In this document: one piece after another, positions 62,006 to 64,000 of the stretch
How positions within the stretch are numbered: position 1 is the stretch's first letter
How the letters are laid out: every line of letters begins with the position of its first letter
Origin: Streptomyces sp. JJ38
GTDB lineage: Bacteria > Actinomycetota > Actinomycetes > Streptomycetales > Streptomycetaceae
DNA: 64,000 nucleotides
NCBI RefSeq assembly: GCF_019303475.1
Contig: NZ_JABLSI010000010.1
Location: forward strand, 1-64,000
Direction: 5' to 3'
Notes under the pieces: model-generated
Database searches by the model: none
What the model was told of the DNA's origin: nothing
Seen by the model: only the letters and a program-made list of their open reading frames with translations
Made by a program: the position numbers and the translations under genes

Positions 62006-63784
62006 TCAGTCCTTGATCTCGCAGATGACGGTGCCGGAGGAGATGGAGGCGCCGACCTCCGCGGCGAGGTCCTTGACCGTGCCGGCGCGGTGGGCGTTGA
62101 GGGGCTGCTCCATCTTCATGGCCTCCAGGACGACGATGAGCTCGCCCTCCTCGACCTGCTGGCCCTCTTCCACGGCGACCTTGACGATGGTGCCCTGCAT
62201 CGGGGACGCCAGGGCGTCGCCCGAGGCGGCGGAGCCGGACTTCTTGGCCGCCCGGCGACGCGCGGGCTTGGCGCCGCCCGCGACGGCCGCGCGGGCCAGG
62301 GGCATGCCGAGCGAGGCGGGCAGGGAGACCTCGAGGCGCTTGCCGCCGACCTCGACGACGACGGTCTCGCGCGAGGACTCGTCCTCGTCCTCGGCGACGC
62401 CGGCCCCGGCGAAGGGCTTGATCTCGTTGACGAACTCCGTCTCGATCCACCGGGTGTGGACGTCGAAGGGCTCGCCCTCGCGGCCGTTGACCTCGGGGGC
62501 GAAGGCCGGGTCCTCGACGACGACGCGGTGGAACGGGATGGCGGTGGCCATGCCCTCCACGTCGAACTCCGCGAGCGCGCGGGCGGCGCGCTGGAGGGCC
62601 TGCTGCCGGGTGGCGCCGGTGACGATGAGCTTGGCCAGCAGCGAGTCCCAGGCGGGGCCGATGACGGAGCCGGACTCGACGCCCGCGTCCAGGCGGACGC
62701 CCGGGCCGGTCGGGGCGACGAACTTGGTCACCGTGCCGGGGGCGGGCAGGAAGTTGCGGCCCGGGTCCTCGCCGTTGATGCGGAACTCGAAGGAGTGACC
62801 GCGCAGCGGCGGGTCGTCGTAGCCGAGCTCCTCGCCGTCGGCGATGCGGAACATCTCGCGGACGAGGTCGATGCCGGTGACCTCCTCGGTCACCGGGTGC
62901 TCGACCTGGAGGCGGGTGTTGACCTCCAGGAAGGAGATCGTGCCGTCCTGGCCGACGAGGAACTCGCAGGTCCCGGCGCCGACGTAGCCGGCCTCCTTGA
63001 GAATGGCCTTGGACGCCCGGTACAGCTCGGCGTTCTGCTCGTCGGTGAGGAAGGGCGCGGGGGCCTCCTCGACGAGCTTCTGGTGACGCCGCTGGAGCGA
63101 GCAGTCACGGGTGGAGACGACGACGACGTTGCCGTGCTGGTCGGCGAGGCACTGGGTCTCGACGTGCCGGGGGCGGTCGAGGTAGCGCTCGACGAAGCAC
63201 TCGCCGCGGCCGAACGCGGCGACGGCCTCGCGCACCGCGGACTCGTACAGCTCCGGAACCTCTTCGAGGGTCCGGGCGACCTTGAGGCCGCGACCGCCAC
63301 CGCCGAAGGCGGCCTTGATGGCGATGGGCAGGCCGTTCTCCTTCGCGAACTCGACGACCTCGTCGGCGCCGCTGACCGGGTCCTTGGTGCCGGCCACCAG
63401 CGGCGCGCCGGCGCGCTGGGCGATGTGCCGGGCGGCGACCTTGTCACCGAGGTCCTTGATGGCCTGCGGCGGCGGGCCGATCCAGGTGAGTCCGGCGTCG
63501 AGCACGGCCTGGGCGAAGTCGGCGTTCTCCGAGAGGAAGCCGTAACCCGGGTGGATGGCGTCGGCACCGGAGTCGGCCGCGGCTTTCAGCACCTTGGCGA
63601 CATCCAGGTAGCTCGTGGCCGGAGTGTCACCGCCCAGGGCGAATGCCTCGTCAGCGGCCCGGACATGCAGCGCGTCCCGGTCCGGGTCGGCGTAGACGGC
63701 TACGCTCGCGATCCCGGCGTCCCGGCAGGCCCGGGCTACGCGGACAGCGATTTCACCGCGGTTGGCGATGAGCACCTTGCGCAC
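62006..63784 (-). CDS. accA2: Acyl-CoA carboxylase alpha subunit (biotin carboxylase + BCCP)
   Basis: 592 residues. Biotin carboxylase domain ([39 protein letters not shown]-grasp [31 protein letters not shown]) followed by a linker ([18 protein letters not shown]) and a C-terminal biotin carrier domain with the biotinylated Lys in EAMKMEQPL. It makes carboxybiotin for the acetyl/propionyl-CoA carboxylase beta subunits, supplying malonyl- and methylmalonyl-CoA. GTG 63784 has AAGGAGG about 9 nt upstream. The closest relative I recall is AccA2 of S. coelicolor (similar length). A 216-bp upstream region reaches the window edge. Confidence 0.96.
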   Translation of the reverse strand: MRKVLIANRGEIAVRVARACRDAGIASVAVYADPDRDALHVRAADEAFALGGDTPATSYLDVAKVLKAAADSGADAIHPGYGFLSENADFAQAVLDAGLTWIGPPPQAIKDLGDKVAARHIAQRAGAPLVAGTKDPVSGADEVVEFAKENGLPIAIKAAFGGGGRGLKVARTLEEVPELYESAVREAVAAFGRGECFVERYLDRPRHVETQCLADQHGNVVVVSTRDCSLQRRHQKLVEEAPAPFLTDEQNAELYRASKAILKEAGYVGAGTCEFLVGQDGTISFLEVNTRLQVEHPVTEEVTGIDLVREMFRIADGEELGYDDPPLRGHSFEFRINGEDPGRNFLPAPGTVTKFVAPTGPGVRLDAGVESGSVIGPAWDSLLAKLIVTGATRQQALQRAARALAEFDVEGMATAIPFHRVVVEDPAFAPEVNGREGEPFDVHTRWIETEFVNEIKPFAGAGVAEDEDESSRETVVVEVGGKRLEVSLPASLGMPLARAAVAGGAKPARRRAAKKSGSAASGDALASPMQGTIVKVAVEEGQQVEEGELIVVLEAMKMEQPLNAHRAGTVKDLAAEVGASISSGTVICEIKD

Positions 63785-64000
63785 GATGGCTCCCTCCTTG
63801 AAACAACCTGAGTTTAGGTACCTGCGACACCACACGCGCAGTCTTCCAGGGGGGTGAGCTTGCCCACACGATCCGTAGCCGGGCTCGCGCGCCCCTTCCC
63901 GTTTTCCTTGTCGTCCCACGGTACGCCGGGAACACGAGGCTGACTGGAGCATCAGGAGCGTGATCGACGTCTCCTGCCGGACAGGGGATCTGTCGCGGTG
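63785..64000. other. Upstream region of carboxylase gene to window edge
   Basis: 216 bp. Minus-strand TACCTAAACT at about 63811-63822 is a plausible -10 region 30 nt before the GTG. The rest shows no gene. Confidence 0.4.

Overview
The window is high-GC DNA with strong G/C bias at third codon positions, GTG and TTG starts, leaderless promoters and many tightly coupled genes. The gene families present (SARP regulator, DUF397 with XRE partner, DeoR-type regulator, AfsR-like NB-ARC protein, RHS and FG-GAP giants, pSAM2-like integrated element) point to a Streptomyces or close relative. No rRNA, CRISPR array or convincing tRNA was found.

Left part (1-18.6 kb), mostly chromosomal core. A WD40 protein cut by the window edge faces a membrane pseudokinase/PQQ-propeller protein. 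A nucleoside/deoxyribose catabolism block follows: two coupled aldehyde dehydrogenases (one lacking its catalytic half), deoC, a PH-domain membrane protein, purine nucleoside phosphorylase and a phosphopentomutase-type sugar mutase. deoC and the phosphorylase gene share a near-identical 12-bp palindrome placed just upstream of leaderless GTG starts, so they are probably co-regulated. A GNAT acetyltransferase, a SARP/NB-ARC regulator, a cyclotransferase-fold protein, an LpdA-type flavoprotein and a DeoR-family regulator close this part.

Middle part (18.7-37.5 kb), accessory. It holds a secreted peptidase of the tripeptidyl aminopeptidase type, a P450, a lipoprotein, and an operon of alpha/beta hydrolase, methyltransferase and FAD monooxygenase. 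That operon is preceded by a 40-codon ORF containing a rare TTA codon and overlapping the hydrolase start by ATGA. Next is a divergent pair: a 1085-residue FG-GAP protein and a 2333-residue secreted RHS polymorphic toxin with a C-terminal HINT domain and an unclassified toxin tip, followed by its presumed immunity gene. The tip and immunity gene have clearly lower GC than the RHS body.

Integrated element (about 37.6-43.2 kb). Tyrosine integrase, excisionase and replication initiator are coupled in the pSAM2 order. The initiator is split by a frameshift that separates its HUH motif from its catalytic-tyrosine region. A GntR regulator, a HigBA-like toxin-antitoxin pair and an extra XRE gene follow. 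No conjugation (FtsK/Tra) gene is present. TGACGGCA repeats lie at both ends. A frameshifted, N-terminally truncated XRE/TPR regulator lies just outside.

Right part (44-64 kb). It contains a NUDIX hydrolase, a LysR regulator divergent from a quinone reductase/esterase/SDR operon, an old-yellow-enzyme-type reductase, a PadR regulator, a solitary YefM-type antitoxin, a subtilase with a neighbouring LuxR-type regulator, a Rieske oxygenase coupled to an MFS transporter, and a secreted pyroglutamyl-peptidase relative whose catalytic Cys is Ser. It ends with an XRE/DUF397/DUF397 developmental-type cluster, small unknown genes, an Uma2 protein and the biotin-carrying acyl-CoA carboxylase alpha subunit. 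From memory, the DeoR-type gene and the carboxylase gene are adjacent in S. coelicolor; if so, the roughly 43 kb between them here is an accessory block.
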